A stretch of DNA of 64,000 bases, from NCBI RefSeq assembly GCF_000971965.1, contig NZ_KQ040792.1, positions 372,001 through 436,000 on the forward strand, written 5' to 3'. Within the stretch, counting starts at the first letter, position 1. Every line of letters starts with the position of its first letter. This DNA is from Paenibacillus wulumuqiensis (GTDB lineage Bacteria > Bacillota > Bacilli > Paenibacillales > Paenibacillaceae). A program made the position numbers and the translations under genes. This document shows positions 44,914 to 54,544 of the stretch, piece by piece. A model generated the notes under the pieces. The model saw nothing but the letters and a program-made list of their open reading frames with translations. It had not been told where the DNA came from and made no database searches.

Positions 44914-45882
44914 ATGACAACTCTACGCAAAGCGATTATTGATACGGATACGGCAGGCGACGATACGATCGCCATTTTGACAGCCTTGCATCATTTTGAT
45001 GTGCAGGGCATTATGATGACCGGTGGCAATGTACAGTTTGACCAGCAGGTGGAGAATGCGCTTTATACGATTCAGGTAGCCGGCAAAGGTGGAGCAAACG
45101 GCAGCATCCCTGTCTACAAAGGCTGCGAGCGTCCGCTGATGATGACATGGAATGCGGAGTCCCACCGGACGGTCGAGGATGTGCACGGCAGCGACGGTAT
45201 GGGCGGGGCTAATTTCCCCAAAGCACTGCAGCGTCCGGCAGACGGCCATGCGGTGGATTTTCTGATTGAGACGGTGCATCGTTATCCGGGCGAGATTCAT
45301 CTGCTGGCGATCGCGCCGCTGACCAATATCGCGATGGCGATCCAAAAGGACCCGACCATCGTACCAAAGATTCCGCATCTGTATGTAATGGGCGGTACGA
45401 ATAATGCGCTTGGCAATATTACGCCTGCTGCGGAATACAACTTCTATGTAGACCCGGAAGCGGCTCATATCGTGCTGCGCTCCGGCATTCCGACGACGAT
45501 GGTTGGCTGGGAGATGTGTACGCGCTATTCCCTGATGGATGATAACGATCATGCGGAGATTCAGGCGCTTGGCACAGCGGGTACGCAATTTTTTGCCGAT
45601 GTGAACAAGGTCGTCATGAAGTTCAACAAAGAAGTGCACCGGCTGAATGGCACGACCCACCCGGATACGCTGCTGATGGCGGTGGCTGCGAATGAAGCGG
45701 TCATGACGGAAGCGCATGAGTACTTTGTCGATGTGGAGACGAAGGGCGAATGGACACGCGGATACAGTGTGGTGGATATCAACGGACGTCTCGGGCAGCA
45801 GCCGAATGTGCGTGTTTGCGAATCGATCGACCGCGATACATTCAAGCAGATGCTGATCGACGTGCTGACAGCGATTCGTTGA
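44914..45882 (+). CDS. Nucleoside hydrolase
   Basis: A 322-residue inosine/uridine-preferring nucleoside hydrolase. The calcium-binding motif is IIDTDTAGDDTIAIL at the N-terminus, and the further ligands appear in MGGTNNALGNITPAAEYNFYVDPEAA (Asn/Glu) and THPDTLLM (Asp). It cleaves the N-glycosidic bond of ribonucleosides, freeing ribose and base for salvage. The ATG at 44914 has CAGGAG 8 bases upstream, and the earlier in-frame ATG at 44896 has none. No terminator was seen after the gene. Confidence 0.92.
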   Translation: MTTLRKAIIDTDTAGDDTIAILTALHHFDVQGIMMTGGNVQFDQQVENALYTIQVAGKGGANGSIPVYKGCERPLMMTWNAESHRTVEDVHGSDGMGGANFPKALQRPADGHAVDFLIETVHRYPGEIHLLAIAPLTNIAMAIQKDPTIVPKIPHLYVMGGTNNALGNITPAAEYNFYVDPEAAHIVLRSGIPTTMVGWEMCTRYSLMDDNDHAEIQALGTAGTQFFADVNKVVMKFNKEVHRLNGTTHPDTLLMAVAANEAVMTEAHEYFVDVETKGEWTRGYSVVDINGRLGQQPNVRVCESIDRDTFKQMLIDVLTAIR

Positions 45883-46192
45883 GCCCGTAGGATAGTATTT
45901 TTATTTCCATGCTTGAGAGTGATTTGACCGTGTTTGGCTGGACGATTCGACCTGTTTTGGGGTGAAATGATTATCGGATGCAGATTTCCTCTATAAAAGT
46001 GTCTGAGTAGCAATTAAATGTGATCCGTAAGTAACTAATTGACGTAATATTAATTAGTTAATACAAGAAAATATCCTAAAATTCGACAAATTAATTCATA
46101 ATTCGATAAAATAGGACTTTGGATACGTTTAGCTGAGTGATCATATAACCGATAACTTAAACATCAAGTCGAATTGTCTGGGGGAGCCGTCA
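45883..46192 (+). promoter_or_regulatory. Upstream region of the diguanylate cyclase gene with Spo0A-box-like sites
   Basis: TTCGACAAA (46082-46090) is an exact 0A box on the minus strand (TTTGTCGAA). TTCGATAAA (46102-46110) is a one-mismatch copy, 20 bases downstream, in an ATTCATAATTCGATAAAATAGGA string nearly the same as the one before the chemoreceptor at 11.4 kb. No gene is supported in this gap. Confidence 0.5.
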
Positions 46193-47848
46193 ATGAGTTT
46201 CAAACTGAGGACCATACTGGTTGTCGTATTTATCGTATTATCGTTAGTGCTGTCTGGTACGCTCGGTTGGGTGATGAACCGTTATGCCGTCAACAGTATA
46301 AAAGAAGAAATAGGGGATTCTTTATTCAGTACTGCGCATAATACGGCAGACAAGCTGGACAACTTCATGTGGTCGCGATCAGGGGAAATGGACTTACTGG
46401 CCAGACTTCCGGTACTCCGCGATTCGAACAACACGAACGAAGTGCATGAGATGCTGGATCAACTGCAATCGAGCTTTCCATCCTTTTCCTGGATCGGTTA
46501 TACCGATATTCACGGCAAGGTACTCGCTTCCACGGATAATATTCTGCTCGGTGCGGATCTGTCCGAGCGTCCGGTCTACAAGGAAGGGATCAAGAAGAAA
46601 TTTATCGGAGACGTACATGATGCAGTACTGCTGGCCAAGCTGCTGCCCAATCCGAGCGGTGAACCGCTGCAGTTCGTGGATATCAGTCTTCCGGTTATGA
46701 ATAATCAAGGCCAGAAGATCGGCGTTCTCGCTGCTCATATGAGCTGGGATTGGGCGCGTGAAGTCAAGCAGTCGGTCATGGAATCTTTCCGCCAATCGGA
46801 CAAGGATATTGAGGTGCTGATCGTCAGCCAGAAAGATCAGGTGGTACTGCTAGGACCCGATGGTCTGGTCGGCCAGAAGCTGTCGCTCAGCAGTGTGCAA
46901 AAAGCCCAGTCCGGAAAATCCGGCTGGCAGCTGGAGCAGTGGCCGGATGGCAATAACTATCTGACCGGCTATGCGTATGGCGATGGTTATATGGATTATC
47001 CGGGACTTGGCTGGACTGTGCTGGTGCGTCAGCCGGAATCAACAGCGCTGGCAGCCGTCGCGGATATCAATACATTTACAATTATTGCAGGCGTGATAGC
47101 TGCCGCTGTATTTGCTCTGATTGGCTGGTTCCTGGCGAACAAAATTTCGCTGCCGATTCGTGAACTGACCGGACGGGCAGATCGTCTGAGCAAACGGGAG
47201 ATGGTGGACATTCCGGTCCGCCGCAGCTTCCATGAGATCGAGATCCTGTCCCGCTCGCTGCGGACGATGGTGAGTTCGCTTGTGCAAAAGGATGTCGAGC
47301 TGGATAATATGCAGGCGATCGCTCATTATGATCATCTGACCGGACTACCGAACCGTAATGCGCTGGAGACGTATCTGGAGCATACGTTGGCGGTGCATGA
47401 GGGCAACGAGGAACAGCAGCTCTGCTTCCTGTATATCGATCTGGACGGATTCAAAAAAGTTAACGATAGTCTGGGTCACCAGGCTGGAGATGTACTTCTG
47501 CAAAAAGTCGCCCAGCGTCTCAGCAGCCTTTCTCGTGAAAATGATATTACTGTTCGTCTGGGTGGAGATGAATTCCTCGTGGTACTGCACGCCTCCTCGG
47601 AACATCCATACGATGAAGCCCGGGCGTATGGAGAGCAGATCATCAGCCTGCTGAACAAGCCCTTTGTGCTGGAATACCAGAAAATTAATATCGGCTGCAG
47701 TATCGGCGGTGCGATCTACACGATCGACAGCGACAATCCGATCGAGATTGTGCGCATGGCCGATCAGGCGCTGTACCAGTCCAAGCGTGCCGGCAAAAAC
47801 CGGATTACTTTTTACAACGATGAATCTTTTCCGCAGTCTGCGATGTAA
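46193..47848 (+). CDS. Membrane diguanylate cyclase with Cache sensor and HAMP
   Basis: A 551-residue protein that makes cyclic di-GMP. Its parts are a first span (about 7-27), an extracellular double-Cache-like sensor (30-280), a second span (TFTIIAGVIAAAVFALIGWFL), a HAMP domain (310-360) and a GGDEF domain (about 380-545). The active site is intact (VRLGGDEFLV). An RxxD inhibitory site (REND) lies exactly five residues before GGDEF, so product inhibition is expected. Spo0A-box-like sequences upstream suggest coupling to the sporulation/biofilm switch. GGGGGAG precedes the ATG. Confidence 0.93.
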   Translation: MSFKLRTILVVVFIVLSLVLSGTLGWVMNRYAVNSIKEEIGDSLFSTAHNTADKLDNFMWSRSGEMDLLARLPVLRDSNNTNEVHEMLDQLQSSFPSFSWIGYTDIHGKVLASTDNILLGADLSERPVYKEGIKKKFIGDVHDAVLLAKLLPNPSGEPLQFVDISLPVMNNQGQKIGVLAAHMSWDWAREVKQSVMESFRQSDKDIEVLIVSQKDQVVLLGPDGLVGQKLSLSSVQKAQSGKSGWQLEQWPDGNNYLTGYAYGDGYMDYPGLGWTVLVRQPESTALAAVADINTFTIIAGVIAAAVFALIGWFLANKISLPIRELTGRADRLSKREMVDIPVRRSFHEIEILSRSLRTMVSSLVQKDVELDNMQAIAHYDHLTGLPNRNALETYLEHTLAVHEGNEEQQLCFLYIDLDGFKKVNDSLGHQAGDVLLQKVAQRLSSLSRENDITVRLGGDEFLVVLHASSEHPYDEARAYGEQIISLLNKPFVLEYQKINIGCSIGGAIYTIDSDNPIEIVRMADQALYQSKRAGKNRITFYNDESFPQSAM

Positions 47849-47910
47849 TGATTAAGGCAGACGGGGGAATGGCAGCAATGAACTGGGTAGACGAATAGAT
47901 TGGTAATAGA

Positions 47911-47934
47911 AAAGAGCCCTCTCAGGGGCTCTTT
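47911..47934 (+). terminator. Terminator of the diguanylate cyclase gene
   Basis: AAAGAGCCC (47911-47919) pairs perfectly with GGGCTCTTT (47926-47934), followed by TTTT. Confidence 0.9.
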
Positions 47935-48064
47935 TTTTGTTGTTATCTTATTAATATGTATGCTCCAGCATATAGAGCATTTGAAAAAAGATATAATAAT
48001 ATGGCATATCCTGACCAAAAGGGGTGGAATAATGTACAATCGTACATTTACCATCTGCTGCACG

Positions 48065-48346
48065 TTAATGACGGCGCTGACCGGCGATCCGTCTGCCGAT
48101 CACCAGCATAATAAACAATACAATCAATGAAGAAATAATAATAATGAGTGACAGAACCAGGTAGCCAAGTGCATCCCAGCCGTATTGGAACAGGCTGAAC
48201 AGCATCAGCAAAGCGCCGATCAGCACGCCAATCAGGCCGGGGATATAACGGGCACCTGCAGAAGAGGGCCGACGGCGAATCAGTATAATGCTGATAATCA
48301 ACAGCACCAATGCCAGACCTGCTCCCATATAGACAAGCTGTATCAA
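48065..48346 (-). CDS. Small membrane protein, paralogue 1
   Basis: A protein of about 93 residues with three predicted membrane spans (AGLALVLLIISIILI, LIGVLIGALLMLFSLF, YLVLSLIIIISSLIVLFIMLVI) and a basic end. It starts with TTG at 48346, 6 bases after GGAGGTG; the ATG at 48361 overlaps this site. The start IQLVYMGAGLAL matches IHQLVYAGIGAGV of the next gene, so the two are tandem paralogues. Function unknown. Confidence 0.6.
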   Translation of the reverse strand: MIQLVYMGAGLALVLLIISIILIRRRPSSAGARYIPGLIGVLIGALLMLFSLFQYGWDALGYLVLSLIIIISSLIVLFIMLVIGRRIAGQRRH

Positions 48347-48428
48347 TAGTGACACCTCCATTCATTTCAGATTATCCATACTGCCTAGTCGGCTTATGCC
48401 GTACCACGCTGATCATTCATGCCACTGC

Positions 48429-48728
48429 TTACGGGCGGGCATAACCTTTGGATAGACGATAGAACAGCTGGAACAGCAGCACCACCAGTCCGATCAGCGA
48501 TGTGCTGATCAGCGCCAGGCAAAAGGCAAGCATACCTGTCCAGCTCTCATCATTGCCGGCAGGAACGATCATCCATAACAGAATCATGCTGGCAACCAGC
48601 GCGAGCAGTCCCGGACAAAAGCGGAAAAAGCGCGGCTGTGGAGCAATTCTCGTGAGCAGCAGTCCGATCAGATAGACCAGCACGCCTGCTCCGATACCTG
48701 CGTATACGAGTTGATGGATCGGTTGCAT
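48429..48728 (-). CDS. Small membrane protein, paralogue 2
   Basis: A 99-residue protein with three spans (AGIGAGVLVYLIGLLL, FCPGLLALVASMILLWMIV, GMLAFCLALISTSLIGLVVLLF). It shares its N-terminal QLVYAG motif and a PGL-containing second helix with the downstream paralogue. AGGAGG lies 6 bases before the ATG at 48728; the longer frame upstream has no ribosome site. It is the upstream gene of the pair. Function unknown. Confidence 0.6.
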   Translation of the reverse strand: MQPIHQLVYAGIGAGVLVYLIGLLLTRIAPQPRFFRFCPGLLALVASMILLWMIVPAGNDESWTGMLAFCLALISTSLIGLVVLLFQLFYRLSKGYARP

Positions 48729-49027
48729 GATTATCCTCCTTTGCGTTTGTAGATACATAATAAAATGTAAAAAAATGCATAATATGTTTCCCTGAGTATA
48801 TCACAGTATACATAATGAATTGGAAAGGATAAATCGCCCACCAGGGAAAAGGAAAATAGGTTGCCTGTTACATAGTTAATATATTTGTGAATATTTTATA
48901 AGGACATATCTGTATAATCGCATTCTATTCTTCTGAATTCCAGAAAATGCCTTTTTGATAGGTTTCACCAATGAGTATTAGTTAGCAACTCACTTCGTTA
49001 TTATTATACTTTGTTTAGAGTCTATAA
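48729..49027. other. AT-rich intergenic stretch
   Basis: No gene is recognised. A TTCTG-AATTC-CAGAA dyad lies at 48933-48947. The sequence serves as promoter region for the divergent small membrane genes and the sugar transporter. Confidence 0.35.
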
Positions 49028-49164
49028 AAGAAAACGTTTACTTTTTGGATGGAAAGGGTATCCTTAATTATGATAAATGGCTTTGCTTGAAATATGCAAA
49101 ACTGTCAGCTCTTGCAATAAGCAAATTGGTTTTTCCAACTTTAAGCATATTGTAAGCGCTTTAT
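49028..49164 (+). promoter_or_regulatory. Two cre-like CcpA sites before the second sugar transporter
   Basis: AAGAAAACGTTTACT (49028-49042) and TTGTAAGCGCTTTAT (49150-49164) each match the cre consensus WTGNAANCGNWNNCW with one deviation. They are 122 bases apart and 124-260 bases upstream of the solute-binding protein gene, in an AT-rich region. Carbon catabolite repression is the simple reading. Confidence 0.6.
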
Positions 49165-49287
49165 GATAGAGCTATTCTATTATCCGACAGAACTGTATAT
49201 TATGCAAAGCACTGATAAGCTGTGTGTTCCGGTCCTGCGGACGATGGCGATCAGACAGTAGGTATCTATCTTGAAGGGGATGTTAGC

Positions 49288-50523
49288 ATGAGAAAATGGG
49301 GAAGTGCATGTCTTGCAGGCTTATTGATCATTCTGACCCTTGCAGCCTGCAGTGGCGGCGGCAACAATGCCAGCGGCGTAGTGGAACTGGAGTTTTTCCA
49401 GAACAAGCCCGAAGCCAAAGGTACTTTTGACAAGCTGGTAGCCAAGTTTAACGAAGAGCATCCGAATATCCATGTCTCCCAGGTGAATCCGCCGGATGCC
49501 GAGACCGTACTTAAGACACGTGTCGTCAAAGATGATATTCCCGACATTATCGGACTGGGCGCGACCGATACATACTCTCTTCTGGCCCAAAGCGAAATTT
49601 TCCTTAACCTCACCAACGACCCTCTACTCCAGAATATTGATCCCAAATATGTACAGATGCTGACCGATGTGACCGGCATGCAGGAAGTGACAGGTGTTCC
49701 GTTTGCCCTTAATGCCAGCGGCGTCATCTACAACAAGGAAATCTTCCAGAAGCTCGGCCTGTCCGTACCCAAGACATGGGATGAACTGATCGCGACAGCC
49801 AAAAAAGCCAAGGAAGCCGATGTCATTCCGTTTTATTTTACCTACAAGGATGACTGGCAGACCAACCTGCCGTTCAACGATATGGGCGGTACCCTGGTCG
49901 GTATTGATTTCTACAAGGAACGCCGCGAGAACAAGACGACTTTCCTATCGGCCTATCAGGAAGTGGCCAAAAAGCAGCTGGAGCTGCTCAATTACGGACA
50001 CAGCGACAATTTTGGTAAAAGTTATGCCGATGGTAACCGTGCTTTTGGTAACGGGGAAGCGGCCATGTATATCCAGGGAAGCTGGGCGATCTCCGAGATC
50101 CGCAAAGTCAATCCGGATATCGATCTGGGATTTTTCCCGCTGCCTGCCAGCAACGATGAAGCACAGAATAAGCTGACCGCCGGTGTGGATACATTGCTCG
50201 CTATCTCCAATCAGACCGAGCATCCCGAAGAAGCCAAGCAGTTTATCGCGTTCCTGCTGCAGCCGGAGAACAGCCAGCAATATATTAATGAACAGAATCT
50301 GTTCTCTGCGGTAGACGGTGTACAGCAAAAGGATGAGAGCGTAACCGGACTGCTGCCGTATTTTGAACAGGGTAAAATTGTCGACTTTGTCGATCACTAT
50401 ATCCCGAGTGCCGTACAGCTGAACCCGAATGTGCAGGCGTTCCTGCAGAACAAGGATATCGATGCATTCCTCGGTACGCTGGACAAGGAATGGGACAAGG
50501 TAGCTGCGCGCAGGGCGAGCTGA
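49288..50523 (+). CDS. Sugar ABC transporter substrate-binding lipoprotein
   Basis: A 411-residue family-1 solute-binding lipoprotein. The signal peptide MRKWGSACLAGLLIILTLAAC ends in the lipobox LAAC with the lipidated cysteine at residue 21. The mature part has VELEFFQNKPEAKGTFDKL, the ring of FNDMGG-type loop residues, and a C-terminal PENSQQYINEQNLFSA helix. It delivers a sugar to the two permeases that follow. No ATPase gene is present here either. The ATG at 49288 has AAGGGGA upstream; the open frame extends 66 bases further without a ribosome site. Cre-like sites lie upstream. Confidence 0.93.
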   Translation: MRKWGSACLAGLLIILTLAACSGGGNNASGVVELEFFQNKPEAKGTFDKLVAKFNEEHPNIHVSQVNPPDAETVLKTRVVKDDIPDIIGLGATDTYSLLAQSEIFLNLTNDPLLQNIDPKYVQMLTDVTGMQEVTGVPFALNASGVIYNKEIFQKLGLSVPKTWDELIATAKKAKEADVIPFYFTYKDDWQTNLPFNDMGGTLVGIDFYKERRENKTTFLSAYQEVAKKQLELLNYGHSDNFGKSYADGNRAFGNGEAAMYIQGSWAISEIRKVNPDIDLGFFPLPASNDEAQNKLTAGVDTLLAISNQTEHPEEAKQFIAFLLQPENSQQYINEQNLFSAVDGVQQKDESVTGLLPYFEQGKIVDFVDHYIPSAVQLNPNVQAFLQNKDIDAFLGTLDKEWDKVAARRAS

Positions 50524-50580
50524 TCTGCTGCCATATGATGCAATGTAATGATGGGAAGCCAAGAAGGGAGAGGAAGACAC

Positions 50581-51447
50581 ATGTCCAAACGGATGTCCAC
50601 CTATTACTGGATGACGATTCCGGCCGTATTGCTATTCTTTCTATTCCTGACGCTGCCGGCGATTCAGGGGGTCTATTATTCATTTACGAACTACAACGGA
50701 TTCGGTAAAACGTATGATTTTATCGGCTTGCGCAACTATATCAACCTGTTCACGGATAATGTGGTCGGTGATGCGTACTGGTTTACGATCAAGTTCGCGG
50801 TTGTGGTCACCATTCTCGTTAACGTATTCAGCCTCCTGATCGCACTGGGGCTGAATGCGAGCATCAAATTCCGGAACTTTTTCCGAGGTATTTATTTCCT
50901 GCCGAATATTCTGAGCGTACTGATCGTGGGTTACATATTCAACTATCTGTTCTCCAACGTATTTACCGTATGGGGACAGTCTCTAGGCATCAACGCATTG
51001 TCCACGAACATACTCGGTAATGAAAATCTGGCCTGGATCGGCGTCGTGATCGTAGCGGTCTGGCAGAGTATCGCGCTGAATACGATTCTGTATCTGGCCG
51101 GTCTGCAGACGATCTCCAAGGATATGTACGAAGCATCCAGTCTGGATGGGGCCGGTAAATGGCGTGAATTCTGGAGCATTACGTTCCCGCTGATCGCTCC
51201 GTTCTTCACGATCAATATGGTACTGGCGATGAAAAATGCACTGATGGTGTTCGACCAGATCGTCGCTCTGACGAATGGCGGACCCGGACGGGCGACCCAG
51301 TCGATCTCTTTCCTGATCTATACCGGCGGATTTGAAGGTGGAGAGTTCGCGTATCAGTCGGCGAACTCGGTTATCTACTTTATCGTTATCGCCGTGATCT
51401 CGATTCTGCAGATTCGCTTCCTGCAAAGAAGGGAGATGGACATGTAA
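50581..51447 (+). CDS. Sugar ABC transporter permease (MalF type)
   Basis: A 288-residue six-span permease. The EAA loop YEASSLDGAGKWREFWSITFPLI docks to the ATPase, and VALTNGGPGRATQSISFLIY is the usual C-terminal loop. Partner of the next permease. The ATG at 50581 lies 6 bases after an AGAGGA-type site; the frame open upstream (from 50548) is not needed. Its stop overlaps the next start by one base (TAATG). Confidence 0.92.
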   Translation: MSKRMSTYYWMTIPAVLLFFLFLTLPAIQGVYYSFTNYNGFGKTYDFIGLRNYINLFTDNVVGDAYWFTIKFAVVVTILVNVFSLLIALGLNASIKFRNFFRGIYFLPNILSVLIVGYIFNYLFSNVFTVWGQSLGINALSTNILGNENLAWIGVVIVAVWQSIALNTILYLAGLQTISKDMYEASSLDGAGKWREFWSITFPLIAPFFTINMVLAMKNALMVFDQIVALTNGGPGRATQSISFLIYTGGFEGGEFAYQSANSVIYFIVIAVISILQIRFLQRREMDM

Positions 51448-52274
51448 TGAAGGAAAATGCACGCATCAACTGGCCGATTAATATACTGGTTGCCATCGGG
51501 ACGCTGATCATTCTGTTCCCGCTTTACATGGCACTCACGATTGCACTCAAAGACCCGCAGCAGATGGCCCAGTCGCTGTTCGGCCTGCCGAAACAGTGGC
51601 GGTTTGATAACTTTGCCAATGCGATTGAGGTCACGAACTTTTTCCAGGCATTCCGCAACAGTGCACTGGTAACGACAGCGACGGTCGTGCTGACGCTGCT
51701 GACCAACTCGATGGTCGCCTATGCAATCGGACGCAATATGGAGCGCAGCAAGTTTTTCAAAGGACTGTATTTCTACTTTGTCAGCGCGATGTTCATTCCG
51801 TTCCCGATCATCATGCTGCCGATCGTCAAGCTGACCGCATCGCTGCATATGACCAATCTGGTCGGTCTGACGATTCTGCATACGGTATATGCGCTGGCGT
51901 TTAACGTATTTGTGTATGTCGGCTATATTCGCTCGATTCCGGTAGCGCTGGAAGAAGCAGCAACCGTGGATGGAGCGACTACTTGGGGGACATTCTGGCG
52001 GATCATTTTCCCGCTGATGGCTCCGATCAATGCGACAGTCGGTATTCTCGTCTGCCTGTCCACGTACAACGACTTTCTGCTGCCGCTCATTATTATCAGT
52101 GACCAGGATATGTACACGCTGCCGCTGGTGCAGTATATTTTCCAGGGACAGTTCAATACGGATTATAATCTGGCCTTCGCCTCGTATCTGCTGGCGATGC
52201 TGCCGATGATCATCATTTATCTGTTTGCACAGAAGTGGATCATTAGCGGGGTAACACGCGGCTCGGTAAAATAA
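51447..52274 (+). CDS. Carbohydrate ABC transporter permease (MalG type)
   Basis: A 275-residue six-span permease, second half of the channel. Its EAA loop reads EEAATVDGATTWGTFWRIIFPLM and the end IYLFAQKWIISGVTRGSVK is typical of MalG-type proteins. Translation is coupled to the first permease. The transporter probably uses the common ATPase of the cell. It is followed by a terminator. Confidence 0.92.
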   Translation: MKENARINWPINILVAIGTLIILFPLYMALTIALKDPQQMAQSLFGLPKQWRFDNFANAIEVTNFFQAFRNSALVTTATVVLTLLTNSMVAYAIGRNMERSKFFKGLYFYFVSAMFIPFPIIMLPIVKLTASLHMTNLVGLTILHTVYALAFNVFVYVGYIRSIPVALEEAATVDGATTWGTFWRIIFPLMAPINATVGILVCLSTYNDFLLPLIIISDQDMYTLPLVQYIFQGQFNTDYNLAFASYLLAMLPMIIIYLFAQKWIISGVTRGSVK

Positions 52275-52330
52275 AGACGGGTGAATGAGATAACCGGAAG
52301 AATGAAGTAAATAATGAAGTGAAATAGAGA

Positions 52331-52364
52331 AGAGACCGTATTTCCAACAGGAAGTACGGTCTCT
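52331..52364 (+). terminator. Terminator of the second sugar transporter
   Basis: AGAGACCGTA (52331-52340) pairs with TACGGTCTCT (52355-52364); the inner TTCC/GGAA extends the stem, and TTATTA follows. Confidence 0.8.
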
Positions 52365-52494
52365 TTATTATGGAACAAAAGTTATCTGTAATGGTTGGTA
52401 TGCTGCGTACTGATGATGTACGGAATGGATGTACAAAATGAGGGTACAAGCGCATATTATATCATCCGAATGGGTCGATCAGAGCAGCTGGCGC

Positions 52495-53871
52495 TTAACG
52501 GTCTGCTTCGACTTCATTGGCGGCCGGATCGTCTGCCTGGATAGAAAAGGAAGCTGCCCACTCGCAGAACAGCTGGTAATCCCGCTCCACCTGGTCCGTA
52601 TACGCATACGCCCAGCGGGAGATATGATGGACAAATGGTTCCGGTTTGCTGCCCATCGCTTTGTTGATTTCACGTTCGCTGTGGTAGGGAAGAATGCCTT
52701 CGCTGACGTCCTGATCGGCACGGGAGTGCATTTTGGCGGTCAGTTTGGCCATCGTGGACAGGATTTTTTGCATATCGTCGGTACTCTGGATATTTTCCAG
52801 CTTCAGCCGCTTTTTGTACGGAGAACGCTCACGCACGTAGAAGTCCCGCTCATCCAGGGTCAGGTAGCCGAGATACGGATCGGCCTTGTGGTGCATCGCC
52901 TGCTGGGTCGTAGTGACACGCTTGCCCTGGTGACCAAAAGTGTTCCAGAACGATTCCGTATACGGCAGGAAATACGCCGGTACCGGCGCACGGACTTCCT
53001 TGACCTCCAGGATCAGATCATCTTCGCCTTCCTGGGTCGCGCCGCCTTCGATCAGCACATAATAGCGATCCAGTCCGATCGAGGCGGTACCGGAGCCGTG
53101 CTTGATGGCGATATCCTTGATCTTGTAGTGATTCACATCGTCTTCACAGCAGAGCAGTGTCTGCTGATACGATTCCCATGATTGTTCGAGCAGCTCCTGC
53201 TCGCGGGCAGAAGGAATGACCAGCTCACTATTTTCCAGAAAGACACGGTCGCTCTGCATCACGGCCGTTACCTTTTCGAGGAAATGTCCCTGACGGCGCT
53301 TCTCCAGCTTGCGCAGCAGTTTGCGGACCGGGCCTTTGGCATTGCCTTCATCCATGATGAACTTGGCGGGATTCTCCTTGCCTTCGGCATAGCAGCGGAT
53401 CTGCTTGTAGTAAGACAAAATATAATGTTCCAGCATGTTCAACTGCTGCTGGGTATCATAACCGAGCTGACGGCAGACGAGGGCGATACTGACGGACATG
53501 CGCAGGATATCGTACAGATACGAGCCGACGTACCCTTCATCAAAGTCATTCACATCGTAGACGATATCACCGGATTCATTACGGAACGCGCCAAAGTTCT
53601 CAAAATGCAGGTCCCCCTGAATCCATGTCGGCCGCTCTGCCGGTGTATGATACGGGAAATAATGCCTTGTCGCATCAAAATAGAACAGATACGCACTTCC
53701 CCGGAAAAAGGAAAAGGCCGTCTGGCTCATCTTGCTGTATTTCTCGGCCCGTTTGTGTGGACTCAGATTCATAATATTCGCATCAAATTCATCCAGTACC
53801 GATACCAACGTGTCTCTGCGCAGCTTGGTACGTGCACGGATTACATTCTCTGTAATCGCCTGATCTACCAT
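52495..53871 (-). CDS. DUF2252 domain protein
   Basis: A 458-residue protein of the DUF2252 family, with a kinase-like core: TWIQGDLHFENFGAFRN (like the HGDxxxxN loop) and VYDVNDFDEGYVGSYLYDILR (like the metal-binding Asp). It also has KDIAIKHGSGTASIGLDRYYVLIEG and LTAKMHSRADQDVS, all family signatures. The family resembles APH-type phosphotransferases, but no substrate is known. AAGGGGG lies about 9 bases before the ATG. It is monocistronic. Confidence 0.88.
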   Translation of the reverse strand: MVDQAITENVIRARTKLRRDTLVSVLDEFDANIMNLSPHKRAEKYSKMSQTAFSFFRGSAYLFYFDATRHYFPYHTPAERPTWIQGDLHFENFGAFRNESGDIVYDVNDFDEGYVGSYLYDILRMSVSIALVCRQLGYDTQQQLNMLEHYILSYYKQIRCYAEGKENPAKFIMDEGNAKGPVRKLLRKLEKRRQGHFLEKVTAVMQSDRVFLENSELVIPSAREQELLEQSWESYQQTLLCCEDDVNHYKIKDIAIKHGSGTASIGLDRYYVLIEGGATQEGEDDLILEVKEVRAPVPAYFLPYTESFWNTFGHQGKRVTTTQQAMHHKADPYLGYLTLDERDFYVRERSPYKKRLKLENIQSTDDMQKILSTMAKLTAKMHSRADQDVSEGILPYHSEREINKAMGSKPEPFVHHISRWAYAYTDQVERDYQLFCEWAASFSIQADDPAANEVEADR

Positions 53872-54057
53872 AATCGCTTCCCCCTTATGTACTGCTTTTT
53901 AGCAATTATCATATCGTAAATGACCATCCCGTAAAAGTAAATTTTTCCATAGAGCGGAAGAGCGAGCAGCAGACCAATTGTTTCATAAAAAGTTAGCATG
54001 GTAAATAAATGAAGATGGTTTTTTTACATAACAGCAGTTTGGAAAAGAGGGAAAGAA

Positions 54058-54171
54058 ATGCATATTGTTTGGTCCAGCCTGTTCATCACCGGTTCCATTA
54101 TCTTGGTGGCACTGGTCTTTCTGGTTTTGCTCGTTGTGCTGATGGTTCGTATGATGCGCAGCCGCCGCTAA
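54058..54171 (+). CDS. 37-residue single-span membrane peptide
   Basis: A short frame, MHIVWSSLFITGSIILVALV..., has one strong transmembrane helix covering about residues 6-30 and a basic tail (MVRMMRSRR), which orients the C-terminus inside. GAGGG lies 6 bases before the ATG and a terminator follows the stop at 54201-54247, so it is probably a real small gene. It could be a regulatory small membrane protein or part of a toxin-like peptide class; no family is recognised. Confidence 0.6.
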   Translation: MHIVWSSLFITGSIILVALVFLVLLVVLMVRMMRSRR

Positions 54172-54200
54172 TTTGGAAGTGAAGCATCCGTATCATCCCC

Positions 54201-54247
54201 AAGCCTGTCTGGTCTGCAAAGGAAGAGAATGCAGATCGAACAGGCTT
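54201..54247 (+). terminator. Terminator of the small membrane peptide gene
   Basis: AAGCCTGT (54201-54208) pairs with ACAGGCTT (54240-54247); TCTGC/GCAGA pair inside. TTTTG follows. Confidence 0.8.
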
Positions 54248-54544
54248 TTTGTTGTTTATATGGTTATCATTACATATTAACAGCTGGTTGTTTTCTATAG
54301 AGCGTATATCCTGCTCTGTTCCATGACAGATAAATGACAGCTGATTTTTACTGTGCTATGAACAGCATCTATTTTTCGTTTAGGAGGCTTAATGATGTTT
54401 ATTTGTCCTCTTGTACAGGTAATATTTATGTACTGCTTCTTGCTATTTCCAATGATTTGAATATGATGTTCGGAAAAATTCAATTTTCGCTGGTAATTCT
54501 GTGCTTCAACGCGTAGCATAAAGAGAGAACACGAATAATCCAGT
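54248..54544. other. AT-rich intergenic stretch
   Basis: No established gene is recognised. TAGGAGG at 54381-54387 precedes a 22-codon hydrophobic frame (54392-54460, MMFICPLVQVIFMYCF...), noted but not accepted. Two longer frames on either strand lack ribosome sites. Confidence 0.35.

Noticed and set aside
54392-54460. 22-codon hydrophobic frame behind TAGGAGG
   Set aside because: The ribosome site is perfect but the peptide is very short, without terminator or known family; too weak for a gene call.
54295-54519. 74-codon minus-strand frame in the AT-rich gap
   Set aside because: No ribosome site, no recognisable domain, and AT-driven composition.
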